NCBI RefSeq assembly: GCF_900475285.1 | Contig: NZ_LS483370.1 | Location: 2,618,001 to 2,682,000, forward strand | DNA: 64,000 nucleotides | DNA from: Pseudomonas taetrolens | GTDB taxonomy: Bacteria; Pseudomonadota; Gammaproteobacteria; Pseudomonadales; Pseudomonadaceae | Direction: 5' to 3' | In this document: piece after piece, positions 45,884 to 54,385 of the stretch | How the letters are laid out: each line of letters opens with the position of its first letter | Numbering within the stretch: the first letter of the stretch is position 1 | Translations under genes and position numbers: made by a program | Notes under the pieces: model-generated | Seen by the model: only the letters and a program-made list of their open reading frames with translations | Database searches by the model: none | What the model was told of the DNA's origin: nothing

Positions 45884-46195
45884 ATGGCTGCCCAGCAGAA
45901 AGAACGATCAGCAAAGACTGCTGCGAGGCGAAAGGCCCGCGGCGAGGAGGAATTACGGCTTCATGCCCTGGAAGGCACGCGAATAGCCTTGTCTGAGCTG
46001 ATGGCCTGGAACGGGATTGATGAGCAAGGCGAGGCAATGACCTTGATGATTCATCACCTACATGCCCTCGGTCCTGCTGGATCTGCGCAATTCCTAAAGC
46101 CACCGCGACACAAAACCGCGATTAGCGAAAACGTGTCGCGGAAATTGGAGCTGGCCTACCAGCGTGAGGCTTTGAGGATTGGTCGCCATGACTAA
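45884..46195 (+). CDS. Phage-type hypothetical protein
   Basis: The 103-residue protein begins MAAQQKERSAKTAARRKARG and is helical and charged throughout, typical of small DNA-associated or regulatory phage proteins. It is convergent with the gene at 46196-46399. A shorter frame starting at 45802 (MKRISRIQQRK...) overlaps its start and is probably the remains of an upstream phage gene. No family is recognised. Confidence 0.55.
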   Translation: MAAQQKERSAKTAARRKARGEEELRLHALEGTRIALSELMAWNGIDEQGEAMTLMIHHLHALGPAGSAQFLKPPRHKTAISENVSRKLELAYQREALRIGRHD

Positions 46196-46399
46196 TTAGC
46201 GTTTTTTTGCTTCTTCCATCACTTGTCTAATTATTGCGTGGACATCCTTAATATCATCGTGGCTCACGGCCATCCGGCCACTATCCATGACGACTGATTC
46301 CGCATCAATTTCCAGCAAATTTAAATCAATGTGCTGTTTTCTGGCAGCCAGAATTATTGCTACCGCAGCGTCAGCCAAATTTGCTTCATTTTTATTCAC
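46196..46399 (-). CDS. Small island protein, function unknown
   Basis: The GTG at 46399 is supported by AAGGAG seven bases upstream; the protein is 67 residues (VNKNEANLADAAVAIILAAR...), helical, without a membrane segment. An ATG further upstream opens the frame but lacks a ribosome binding site. The family is unknown. Confidence 0.5.
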   Translation of the reverse strand: MNKNEANLADAAVAIILAARKQHIDLNLLEIDAESVVMDSGRMAVSHDDIKDVHAIIRQVMEEAKKR

Positions 46400-46447
46400 G
46401 CATTTCTCCTTGATCCGGCTACATGCCGCCATCAGTAATACCCCAAA

Positions 46448-46468
46448 TGATGCCAAATTGCCACCATT
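46448..46468. promoter_or_regulatory. Copy 3 of the 21-bp imperfect palindrome
   Basis: TGATGCCAAATTGCCACCAT plus T lies in the divergent region between the genes that start at 46399 and 46504. It matches 18 of 21 bases of the copy at 40703. Confidence 0.45.
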
Positions 46469-46503
46469 AGCCACGGAGGGCGGCCCCTGACTGTAGAGAA
46501 TCC

Positions 46504-47298
46504 ATGGACAAGAACACAAAGATCCTGATCCCAGAAATCCCCGGCGATTGGGTTGACCGCACTCGCTCCGGAAAAACCAACATCTGGAATCACGCCATTC
46601 ATGGTAGACCTCACGTCAACGGTTTAGCTGAGGTTCGGTTAGAGCCACCGGAAGCCGGTCTGTACGCAGAGCGTATCGATGACGCGTGGTATTGGGTGTC
46701 CGGTTGCGCTAAATGCAATGGCACAGGAGAAAAGTGGAGCTACAGCGCCAGCACTCACGGCGTAGACGAGGCACTGTCGACCATCAGTGCCGGCGGAACT
46801 CACCACGCGCTTGTGCAGCCAGTGACAGCTCCGTTCCTAACCGAGTGCGCCAATGGATCATCGCAGCGCAATTTCGATGTACAGGAGCCCTTGCGCACGC
46901 AGGTGGCACAGGTGAAAGGCGGCCACTTCGCCATGGTTGCGGCGAACATGGTGACATTGCGGAAGGGCTCGGTTGGCGCAGCAGTTGCAGGCCCGCTCGG
47001 AGTAGTTGCCACCAGTACCGGGCATCACGCGGTATCGGCTGCGTTCTTCGAACAAACAAACGGTGGGTTCTACAAAGGGGACGGCCGATCAGCTTTTGAC
47101 CCAATCTCGACCATTTGCCAGTCAGGTTCCAATCAGCGCCTAGTCAACGCGTACCTGGTGAAGTACTACGGAAACGAGAAGGACGGCATTTCGCTCACCG
47201 AGCCGATGCATACCCTACCGACGAAAGATCGGGTCGCGCTGGCCGAGGTCGTGCAGGTGCCAGACATCATCAAGCTATATCAGCGTTTAGCAGCCTGA
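46504..47298 (+). pseudogene. Chimera of a phage protein and a DNA methyltransferase tail
   Basis: The first ~85 residues (MDKNTKILIPEIPGDWVDRT...SGCAKCNGTGEKWSYS) look like one small phage protein. From about residue 88 (DEALSTISAGGTHHALV, TECANGSSQRNFDVQEPLRT, VKGGHFAMVAAN, VKYYGNEKDGISLTEPMHTL) the sequence is the C-terminal part of a phage DNA cytosine methyltransferase. The catalytic N-terminal part (cofactor motif and PCQ) is missing. A deletion that joined two genes in frame explains this. The product cannot be an active methyltransferase. Confidence 0.7.
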
Positions 47299-47310
47299 CC
47301 CCCGGTGCTT

Positions 47311-47556
47311 TCAGGATCTCGTGGAGCCGCTTTGAAACAGCTTCGTATAAGCGAAATAGCCAATAGCGATCTCGCCGACGGCCATCAACCCAAATACTGC
47401 TCCAAACATAAAGGATGCGGCGATAAAGCCTATCGCTACCACTCCTACAAATCCTTGAAGGATTTGCAGTGTCTTGGGGTCAATCGACAGCCTTCCGTTG
47501 AAAATAAACGCCGCGGCAACGCCTATTAGCACACCGACAATAATTCTCGAAAACAT
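47311..47556 (-). CDS. Small membrane protein
   Basis: The 81-residue protein has two or three hydrophobic segments (IIVGVLIGVAAAFIFNG and FVGVVAIGFIAASFMFGAVFG). AAAGGGAG lies close to the start. It is convergent with the chimera. It resembles small membrane proteins of prophages and islands but no family is recognised. Confidence 0.55.
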   Translation of the reverse strand: MFSRIIVGVLIGVAAAFIFNGRLSIDPKTLQILQGFVGVVAIGFIAASFMFGAVFGLMAVGEIAIGYFAYTKLFQSGSTRS

Positions 47557-47653
47557 AGTTCAACTCCCTTTGTTTGAAGTCCGGGAGTGTACTCCAAGCC
47601 GCCTTCAAATCTCACTATCCACCGCCCTAGCATGACCCGGCCAAGGACACCCC

Positions 47654-47824
47654 ATGACCGCCCTCCGCCGAACCGTAAAGATTCGCGGTGCGCCCATACA
47701 GGCGCTCGACCTGCAAACGATCTGCTACAAGTGCGACAGATCGCGTGCCCACGGCAACCACACCAAATACAGCAAGTTGCGCCAGGCCGAAGCGGCTGAG
47801 CGGCGCGCCCGGGAGAGAGTATGA
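47654..47824 (+). CDS. 56-residue phage-type protein
   Basis: The frame MTALRRTVKIRGAPIQALDL... includes a C-x2-C pair (ICYKCDRS) that could bind zinc. Its stop overlaps the start of the DUF4224 gene by four bases (ATGA), so the two belong to one small operon with the integrase. The family is unknown. Confidence 0.5.
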   Translation: MTALRRTVKIRGAPIQALDLQTICYKCDRSRAHGNHTKYSKLRQAEAAERRARERV

Positions 47825-48030
47825 ACGGAATACATTTTCTGTCACGTGAAGAGGTATGCACGCTCACCGGCGCAAAGACAAAGGCTGGTCAGGTGTTAGT
47901 ACTTAAGAGGAACGGCATACGCCACACTATTAAGCGCAGTGGTTGGCCATGCGTCATCGCATCTGCACTGATCGGCGAGACCGTTACAGCAACAGAGAAA
48001 CCTAAATGGCAGCCTCGGCTGGTGGGATAG
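47821..48030 (+). CDS. DUF4224 protein of the integration module
   Basis: The 69-residue protein matches DUF4224: FLSREEVCTLTGAKTKAGQ at the start and RSGWPCVIASALIGETVT near the middle. In Pseudomonas islands and phages this gene directly precedes the integrase, and it probably acts as an excisionase-like or regulatory factor. It overlaps the gene in front and is directly followed by the integrase pseudogene. Confidence 0.75.
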   Translation: MNGIHFLSREEVCTLTGAKTKAGQVLVLKRNGIRHTIKRSGWPCVIASALIGETVTATEKPKWQPRLVG

Positions 48031-48948
48031 ATGGGAAGAAAGCCAACTAGGCCGGGGGAGCATTCCCCGGCTACGCGAAAGAAAGCGCGGCGCCACAACG
48101 TATTACCTTTATGACACTGGCGGAACTCCTCGCAAGGAAAGTACATGCAGGAAGTTGTTCCGACAAAAGCACCTGCGACGCAGAAAGGCAATGCCCGAGA
48201 ATTGAAACAGCTATTGAGCTTCTTCAATGACCCGCCCGCCCCTCTTGAAGCTATCGAGCCACAGCATGTTGGTCAGTATTTACGCCATCGCGGGAAAACT
48301 GCACCTGTTCGTGCGAATAGAGAGAAGGCATTACTCAGTGCAATCTGGAATTTTGCCAGAACCAGCGGTTACACAGCCTTGGCAAACCCATGTGCAGGCG
48401 TTAAAGGAAACAAAGAAAGCGGCCGTGACATCTATGTCGAAGATGAAATGCTTGCGATGGTTTACATGCACGCCGACCAGCCTCTAAAGGACGCTCTCGA
48501 CCTGTTTTATCTAACGGGCCAGCGTATCGCTGACACACTCAAAATGGACGAGCGCGACATCAGAGACAACCAGCTGGCCGTTCAGCAAGGAAAAACCAGG
48601 ACCAAGCGACGAATATAGGTTGTGGGAGAATTGAAGGTCGTAATTGACCGGATACTAGCCAGGAAAGCCGGCCACAAAATCCGAACCAGCAAGCTGATCG
48701 TGATGGACAACGGACAACCAATGACCAGCAGCATGTTGCGTGGGAGATTAGATAGTGCTCGTGAAGCTGCGGGGGTTGAAAAATCTGACTTCCAGATGCG
48801 GGACCTGCGCGCAAAGGCCGGTACCGACAAGGCAGAATCGAGCGGAGATATCCTGCAAGCGCGAGATCAACTGGGACACACAACTGTCGTAATGACCGAG
48901 AACTATATCCGCAAGCGAATTGGCAAAAAGGTCACGCCGACAAAGTGA
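48031..48948 (+). pseudogene. Broken phage-type tyrosine integrase
   Basis: The N-terminal start MGRKPTRPGEHS is followed by a frameshift and a deletion; the body (EVVPTKAPATQKGNARELKQ..., NREKALLSAIWNFARTSGYT, DLFYLTGQRIADTLKMDERD) resumes near 48145. An in-frame TAG stop at 48616 interrupts it after QGKTRTKRRI. The rest (DFQMRDLRAKAGTD, QLGHTTVVMTENYIRKRIGK) continues to the TGA at 48946. The catalytic tyrosine (ENY) is still encoded, but the gene is not functional as read. It lies at the tRNA end of the island. Confidence 0.85.
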
Positions 48949-48985
48949 ATTGCGGCCCAGATAAATAATTGCGGCCCGGAAAACA

Positions 48986-49046
48986 ACAAGGGCCTGCACG
49001 CGGATCGCCTGCAAGCCCTTGATATAGATGGTGCCCGAACCCGGAA
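48986..49046. repeat. Right attachment repeat of the youngest island
   Basis: This copy matches 31232-31292 at 59 of 61 positions. It contains the end hairpin and the intact 3' end of tRNA-Leu. Confidence 0.85.
48988..49020 (-). terminator. Terminator of tRNA-Leu and end hairpin
   Basis: AAGGGCcTGCAcGC pairs with GCcTGCAaGCCCTT; on the minus strand it is followed by GTTGTTTTCC. It can end tRNA transcription and also that of the integrase from the other side. Confidence 0.7.
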
Positions 49047-49115
49047 TCGAACCGGGACGCCCTTACGAGCGGGGGATTTTAAGTCCCATGCGTCTACCAG
49101 TTTCGCCATTCGGGC
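49029..49115 (-). tRNA. tRNA-Leu (anticodon UAA)
   Basis: The minus strand folds into an 87-base tRNA including CCA: acceptor stem GCCCGAA/TTCGGGC, anticodon stem GGGA/TCCC with loop CTTAAAA (anticodon TAA), a long variable arm and the T-arm GGTTCGATTCC. It is intact and is the integration target of the islands to its left. Confidence 0.95.
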
Positions 49116-49391
49116 GGTAGCGCTGTGAAGCGGGTCAGGCAGACGTGGCTTTTGCAATCTGTGTGCTCAAGCGCCTGCGTGACAGGTGGGTGAATATATA
49201 GAGCCTGCGCCAATGAGGCAAGTTGGTTAGTGCTCATTCATGGAGATTTTTTTATTCAGTCCCAGGATAAAACACTCGAAAAATCATAGGGCTATGGTCC
49301 GGGCTGCGAGTTTTCGAGCCGAATCCGGCTGCCTCCTTGCATGTCTTTTGCTTAAGCGACGATCCTTGTCGCTGCTGTATTTGAGTCGCCG

Positions 49392-51824
49392 TTAGAAGCC
49401 CACGGTGGCTGAAAGCAGGTAGGTTCTGGGTGTTGAGAGGGTCAGGCCCGGTTCGCTGTCATCCGAGGCGCCGGCCGAGCTCCAGTATCGTTTGTCGAGG
49501 ACGTTCTCGATGTTGGCGCGCAGTGTTACGGCGGTGCTGTCGACCTTGAAGGCATAGCGCGCGCCCACGTCAAAGCGTTCCCAGGCATCGATTTCCTTGG
49601 TGTTGGCCTGGTCCAGGTACTGCGAACTGGTGTAGATGCCCCGCCCGTTCAAGGTCAGCCCCTGGACGGCAGGCACATCCCATTCGGCCCCCAGGTTGAC
49701 GTTGTACTTCGGCGTGGCAGGCGCTTGGTTGCCGTTGAAGGCGCCACCGGTGGTGTCGGTCAGTTTGCTGTCGATGTACATCACGCCGCCGAGAACGCGG
49801 AATCCGCTCAGGGGTTCGCCAAAGACACTCAGTTCCACGCCGCTGTTCTGCCGCTTGCCGCTAGGGCCAAACACCCGCGTCGTGGCGTTGGTCTCGTAAG
49901 CAGGCTGCTTGATGCGGAACGCACTGGCGGTGATCGCCAGCGAGCCCAGGTCATACTTGGCGCCCACCTCGACCTGACGGCTGACAAAAGGCGGGAATAT
50001 CTGGTCTTCGTTGACCGCTGTCGACGGGGCGATCTTGCCCTGGCTGAGGCCTTCCATGTAATTGGCATACAGCGACAGTTCGTCGGTCACCTTGTAGAGG
50101 ATGCCGCCCGAGGGCGAGACCTTTTCTTCGTCATAGGCTGTGGCACCTTTGATGCCATTGCTCCAGTCATCCACCTTGACCCGCTGCCAGCGCGTGCCCA
50201 GTGTCAGAAGCAGCCTGTCACCAAAGAAACCGAGAGTGTCGGAAAGAGCCACGCCACTGAAGCGGTTCTCGGTATAAACCTTAGGGTCAATTCGCGTCGG
50301 TGTGTCGGGCTTGGGTGTTTGTACTGGGTGATAGAGATTGCTGGATGATGGGGCATAGCGAGCACCGCCATTTTCAAAGTCCATGTAGAAGTCGTTGGCC
50401 GCCAGATTGACTTCATGGCTCACCGGCCCGGTGTGGAACCAGGTACGTACCCCGGCGGTGGCTGTCCTGACATTTTCGTCACGGGTGAAGTCCCGCGGCT
50501 GCACGCTGAAATCCCCTGCATCGTTGGTGACCGACACGGCATGGCGGAGGAAATCGTGGTTGCTTTTACGCACGCCCACTGCGCCGTATAGCAGGGTCGA
50601 ATCACTGACGTCATATTCAGCGTTCAACGTGCCGAAGGTGTCCCGGGTGCGGGCCTTGCTCCAGGCCTGAGCGTAGTTATGGCGCACATCATTGGCATTC
50701 GGGACCTTGGCGTTCGGACCGACCTGCACCCGCTCCTGAGGGGCATCGGTATCGCGTTCGGTGTGCCCGATATCAGTCGAAAGCCGCAAGCGTTCGCCAC
50801 GAAAGTCCAGCCCCACGACCGCCATCTCACGGTCGACGCTCTGATGGTCCCACTCGGTGTCACCCGACTGCTTTACGCCATTGAAGCGTATCCCGAACTG
50901 GTTCTCGTCACCGAACCGACGCCCGACATCCACGGCGCCGCCGACCTGACTATTGGAGGCGTAGCTGCCGGTGAATTCGGTGATCGGCTGGTCGGTAGCG
51001 CGCTTGGGCACGACGTTGATCCCCCCGCCGACACTGCCGCGGGGCGAGATGCCATTGATGAGCTGGCTGGGGCCCTTGAGGATATCTACCCGATCGACCA
51101 TTTCCATATCGATCGTATAGGTCGGCAGGATGCCGTAAAGGCCGTTGTAAGAGACATCGCTGTTGAACAGGCTAAAGCCGCGAATGGTGAACTGCTCGTA
51201 GCGGCCTCCGGCCGGATTGGTCACCCGAACGGAGGGGTCATTGGCGATCAGGTCACCCAGGGTCCGGGCCTGCTGATTCTTGACCACTTCCTGGGTGTAT
51301 GTGGTCATGCTGAACGGGGTTTCCATGAAATCTCGGGAACCGAGCAAGCCCTGCGTCCCCCGGCGTGCGACCTGCCCGCCGGCAAAGACCTCGGCACCCG
51401 CTGCACCGTCGGCACCCAGTACCGAGGTCGTGGGTAATTGCACGCTGCCGCTGTCGGCGGCCACCCGCGTCAGCGTGTAGGCCTCACTGCCCGCAGGCAA
51501 CAGTTGCAGGCCGGAGCCCTGCAGTAATCGGTCGAAGCCCTCTTCCACCGCATATTCCCCGGACAACCCGTTGCTGTTGCGGCCACTGACCAACGCCGGG
51601 TCCACCGCCAGATTGACCCCCGCCAACCCGGCAAAGCGCGTCAATGCGGCGCCCAGGCTACCGGCCGGCACCTGATAGCTGCGGCGCTCGCCGGTGTCGG
51701 CCCATGTGGGTGAGATCAATAAAGGGCTGGAACTGAGGGTCAACACAAGACCAAATCGCAACAACGGGTGCACGCGCAAAGACGGTACTGCAGGCATGGG
51801 AGGAAGCTCTCGTATTTTATTCAC
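49392..51824 (-). CDS. TonB-dependent siderophore receptor with signalling domain
   Basis: The 810-residue protein has a signal peptide, an STN signalling domain at about residues 48-118 (LGAALTRFAGLAGVNLAVDPALVSG), a plug domain (about 150-280, with SQLINGISPRGSVGGGINVVPKRA) and a 22-strand barrel ending in TVGF. It imports a ferric siderophore and also signals through FecR. The FecR and ECF sigma genes lie directly upstream on the same strand. It belongs to the FpvA/FoxA-like ferrisiderophore group; the ligand is not known. Confidence 0.92.
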   Translation of the reverse strand: MNKIRELPPMPAVPSLRVHPLLRFGLVLTLSSSPLLISPTWADTGERRSYQVPAGSLGAALTRFAGLAGVNLAVDPALVSGRNSNGLSGEYAVEEGFDRLLQGSGLQLLPAGSEAYTLTRVAADSGSVQLPTTSVLGADGAAGAEVFAGGQVARRGTQGLLGSRDFMETPFSMTTYTQEVVKNQQARTLGDLIANDPSVRVTNPAGGRYEQFTIRGFSLFNSDVSYNGLYGILPTYTIDMEMVDRVDILKGPSQLINGISPRGSVGGGINVVPKRATDQPITEFTGSYASNSQVGGAVDVGRRFGDENQFGIRFNGVKQSGDTEWDHQSVDREMAVVGLDFRGERLRLSTDIGHTERDTDAPQERVQVGPNAKVPNANDVRHNYAQAWSKARTRDTFGTLNAEYDVSDSTLLYGAVGVRKSNHDFLRHAVSVTNDAGDFSVQPRDFTRDENVRTATAGVRTWFHTGPVSHEVNLAANDFYMDFENGGARYAPSSSNLYHPVQTPKPDTPTRIDPKVYTENRFSGVALSDTLGFFGDRLLLTLGTRWQRVKVDDWSNGIKGATAYDEEKVSPSGGILYKVTDELSLYANYMEGLSQGKIAPSTAVNEDQIFPPFVSRQVEVGAKYDLGSLAITASAFRIKQPAYETNATTRVFGPSGKRQNSGVELSVFGEPLSGFRVLGGVMYIDSKLTDTTGGAFNGNQAPATPKYNVNLGAEWDVPAVQGLTLNGRGIYTSSQYLDQANTKEIDAWERFDVGARYAFKVDSTAVTLRANIENVLDKRYWSSAGASDDSEPGLTLSTPRTYLLSATVGF

Positions 51825-51865
51825 TTAGGTGGAATGACCGGTGAAGTGAATAAAAGGGACAGACT

Positions 51866-52834
51866 TCACACACTTTTATGTCGCGGCACCAGGCTGACCC
51901 AGAAACGGGTGCGTGTCTGCACCTGCAATGGCAGGCTGGCAGCCAGCAGTGCAAGAATGCGATCGGTATCGTCCAGTCGAAAGCTGCCCGTGACGCGCAG
52001 CGCTTCGAGGGCCGGATCCCAACGCAGCACGCCGGGGCGATAACGGCCCAGCTCACGAAGAAAATCCCCGAGGGGCTGGTTCTGCGCCATCAGCACCCGC
52101 TCACGCCAGCCCGGCAGCGAGGCATCGAAGGCACTCACCGGGCCTGCCCCGCTCGCCCGCAGGCTCACCTGCCGGCCCTCCGGCAACAGCAACGGCGGCC
52201 CTTGCAGGGGCTGTAACTGCGCCGTGCCACTGACCACCGAGACCTGGCAATCCTCACGATCAAGACGTACGCAGACTTCGCCACGGCTGAGCGTGAAACG
52301 CCCATAGGGCGCCTGGACGGTCAACGCGGCCGAGCCTGGAACCTTGAGGGCGATTTCTCCGCGAACCAGCGTGATGAGCCGGGAACGCAAATCGACATTC
52401 ACTGCACTGTCGGTATTGAGCTGCAGCGTGCTGCCATCGGCCAGCGATGAGCGCGTGTGTTCACCGGTGGCGGTGTGCAGGTCAGCCTGCCAGACCTCCA
52501 GCGGCAACTGGCGCCCCAGCAACCAGGCGGTCGGCACCAGGGCCGACACACACAAGGCCTGTTTGAGGATTTTGCGCCGTCCCGGATCCGGACGATCCAG
52601 GGTAGCCATCGCCAGCGCCAAGGGCAGGCCACGAAAACGCTGGCGTAACAACTGAACCTTCTGCCAGGCAGACTCGTGGGCGCCGTGGCTGTCGCGCCAG
52701 CGTTGCAACTGCAGGTGATCCTGCTCACGGGCCGCGCCCGACTCCAGCAACGCCAGCCATTGCGCAGCCTCCCGCGCCACTTTGCGGGCTTCGGGCGAGT
52801 GGCCGCCAGCGTTCAACAGTCCACCAGCAGGCAA
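51866..52834 (-). CDS. FecR-type anti-sigma factor
   Basis: The 322-residue protein has an N-terminal cytoplasmic segment with the DUF4880 pattern (AAQWLALLESGAAREQDHLQLQRW), a weak transmembrane segment near residues 94-106, and the periplasmic FecR domain (THTATGEHTRSSLADGSTLQLNTDS onwards). It holds the sigma factor and is released by signals from the receptor. The start at 52834 overlaps the sigma gene by 22 bases, so the two are cotranscribed and translationally coupled. Confidence 0.9.
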   Translation of the reverse strand: MPAGGLLNAGGHSPEARKVAREAAQWLALLESGAAREQDHLQLQRWRDSHGAHESAWQKVQLLRQRFRGLPLALAMATLDRPDPGRRKILKQALCVSALVPTAWLLGRQLPLEVWQADLHTATGEHTRSSLADGSTLQLNTDSAVNVDLRSRLITLVRGEIALKVPGSAALTVQAPYGRFTLSRGEVCVRLDREDCQVSVVSGTAQLQPLQGPPLLLPEGRQVSLRASGAGPVSAFDASLPGWRERVLMAQNQPLGDFLRELGRYRPGVLRWDPALEALRVTGSFRLDDTDRILALLAASLPLQVQTRTRFWVSLVPRHKSV

Positions 52835-53322
52835 TGCTCGTAGGCCTGCGCCATGTAGCGTTTGACCGTACGCTCCGAGACTTGCAACCGTTCAGCGATT
52901 TCGCGGTAGCCAAGCCCTTCGAGCTGGCTCCAGAGAAACGCACGACGTACCGCCGCCGGCATGCCATCGAGCAATTCGTCCAGGGCCTGCAGGGTTTCCA
53001 GCAGCACCCAACGCTGCTCCGCAGACGGCACACAGTCTTCAGGCAACTGCGCCAGGGCCTCCAGATAGGCCCGTTCCAGGCTTCGGCGCGTGTAAAAATT
53101 GCTGAGCAGACGTTTGCCGACCGTCAGCAGGTAAGCCCGCGGTTCACGCAGATCTGACAGTTGCCGGGAGCTGGCAAGTACCCGCACAAAGGTGTCCTGG
53201 CTAAGGTCTGCCGCATCCCAGGCATTGCCCATGCGTCGTCGCAGCCAGTTTTCCAGCCAACTGCTGTGATCGCGGTACAGGGCATGCAGGGTCTGCTCCG
53301 TTGGCGTCGATGCGTCAGTCAT
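52813..53322 (-). CDS. FecI-type ECF sigma factor
   Basis: The 169-residue protein has sigma region 2 (residues 18-80, with AADLSQDTFVRVLASSRQLSDLREPRAYLL) and region 4 (about 115-165, GLGYREIAERLQVSERTVKRYMAQAYEHCL). FecI-type factors direct transcription of the TonB receptor gene when the ferrisiderophore is present. A Fur-like site lies 31 bases upstream, so low iron probably allows expression of the three-gene set. Confidence 0.93.
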   Translation of the reverse strand: MTDASTPTEQTLHALYRDHSSWLENWLRRRMGNAWDAADLSQDTFVRVLASSRQLSDLREPRAYLLTVGKRLLSNFYTRRSLERAYLEALAQLPEDCVPSAEQRWVLLETLQALDELLDGMPAAVRRAFLWSQLEGLGYREIAERLQVSERTVKRYMAQAYEHCLLVDC

Positions 53323-53352
53323 TTCAAGAGACCCTGTGGGAAAGCGGCGGTA

Positions 53353-53373
53353 AATGAGACTGATTCTAATTAG
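53353..53373. promoter_or_regulatory. Fur-box candidate before the ECF sigma gene
   Basis: AATGAGACTGATTCTAATTAG partly matches the Fur consensus (GATAATGATAATCATTATC), with the best match in TGATTCTAATTA. The neighbouring iron-uptake genes make it plausible. Confidence 0.5.
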
Positions 53374-53469
53374 TACTCCACCACTTGACCACGCTCTTTT
53401 TCGACGCGTTACGCCCCTCCGCCCCTGAACCGCGCCACTCCCCTCCTGCCTCTGGCATCACGCCGCTGA

Positions 53470-54039
53470 TTATTCGTCCGTTGAGGACAGCGCAGACCCG
53501 CTGACATCGACCAGGGCTATGGTCCCGGGAGCCTTGTGGTCGCGGCGATCATTGAGCCAGCCATTGATCTGCGTGCTGAACTCGGGAGGAGCCTTGCGCC
53601 CGGTGCGCCGTCCCAGGTCGAGAATGGTTTGCTGTGCAAGGGCTTCTTCCATGCGTTTTTGAGCGGTCATCATTGCCGCATTGATACCGCACATGCCCTC
53701 CAGCGCCCACTGCGGGGCCGAACCGCCGAACACCGCGCAACGCCCGCGAATTTCCCGACAGTCGAATATCTGCTTGGGACCGTCAATGGCATTGACGATG
53801 TCCAGCAGGGTGATTTCGTCCGAGGGCCGGCCCAGTTTGAAACCGCCGCGTACCCCTTCGGTGGCCAGCACCAGCTTGGCTTTTGCCAGCTTGGTAAAGA
53901 CTTTTGCCAGGTACTCCAGCGGGACACCCTGCAATTCAGCCAGGTCGCGCACGCTGGCCTCACGACTCTCGCCCCGCTCATCCAGCAGCAGCAACAGGCA
54001 ATGAATGCCGTACTCAACCCCGGCACTGTAAAGAGCCAT
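53470..54039 (-). CDS. Rrf2-family transcriptional regulator
   Basis: From the ATG at 54039 (GGAG six to eight bases upstream) the protein is 189 residues, with the Rrf2 helix-turn-helix at residues 1-75 (MALYSAGVEYGIHCLLLLLD ... LAKVFTKLAKAKLV). Three cysteines in the IFDCREIRGRCAVFG...GMCG region could hold an iron-sulfur cluster or act as redox switch, though the spacing (C-x6-C-x15-C) differs from IscR and NsrR. It is divergent from the NADH dehydrogenase-like gene, with a palindrome between them. Confidence 0.85.
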   Translation of the reverse strand: MALYSAGVEYGIHCLLLLLDERGESREASVRDLAELQGVPLEYLAKVFTKLAKAKLVLATEGVRGGFKLGRPSDEITLLDIVNAIDGPKQIFDCREIRGRCAVFGGSAPQWALEGMCGINAAMMTAQKRMEEALAQQTILDLGRRTGRKAPPEFSTQINGWLNDRRDHKAPGTIALVDVSGSALSSTDE

Positions 54040-54253
54040 CTGCATCTCCGACTTATGTATTCGCCTCACAGTTAACCGCTTACCTGCAGCCGTAGCAAGG
54101 ACTCGCTGAAAACCGAAGCTTTCCTGCAGCAAGTCAATCGGTTCAGAACGCTGCACGACGACCGTAACCACGCCGTGGTCTGGGCGTTTGAGCACTATTC
54201 CACAGATTTTCCCGGCAACGGGACCGGCCGGTTGATAAAAAATTCTTGCACAA

Positions 54254-54285
54254 ACAATCTACGACCAATAGAGTCGTAGTTGTTC
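54254..54285. promoter_or_regulatory. Rrf2 operator candidate
   Basis: CTACGAC and GTCGTAG form an inverted repeat with a seven-base centre, extended by ACAAT on the left and TTGTT on the right. It lies in the divergent region between the Rrf2 and flavoprotein genes. Confidence 0.6.
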
Positions 54286-54385
54286 GGCGCGCTCCGCAAC
54301 TCCGAACGAAACGATCCAGCCATGGCCCGCATCACGATGCCCGCCACTGTTTACCCAACCTGAAATGACTGCTTTGGAGCACACA

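Larger units (their letters stand above)
31232..49046. mobile_element. Genomic island integrated at tRNA-Leu(UAA)
   Basis: A 17.8-kb segment is bounded by 61-bp direct repeats that include the tRNA-Leu 3' end. A DUF4224 gene and a tyrosine-recombinase pseudogene lie at the tRNA end. Inside are prophage remnants (endolysin, Rz1-like spanin, methyltransferase fragment), an IS66 remnant and cargo genes (gcd, SDR/HxlR, GntR-TSUP-DUF1634). The integrase is broken, so the island is probably immobile unless helped. Confidence 0.8.

Noticed and set aside
47889..48227. Minus-strand frame resembling the one at 30984-31235
   Set aside because: The likeness only reflects that both are antisense to homologous DUF4224 sequences; neither has a ribosome binding site.
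16407..49020. The four similar hairpins as a CRISPR-like or short-repeat array
   Set aside because: They are kilobases apart, vary in sequence and are each tied to an integrase tail; there are no regular spacers.
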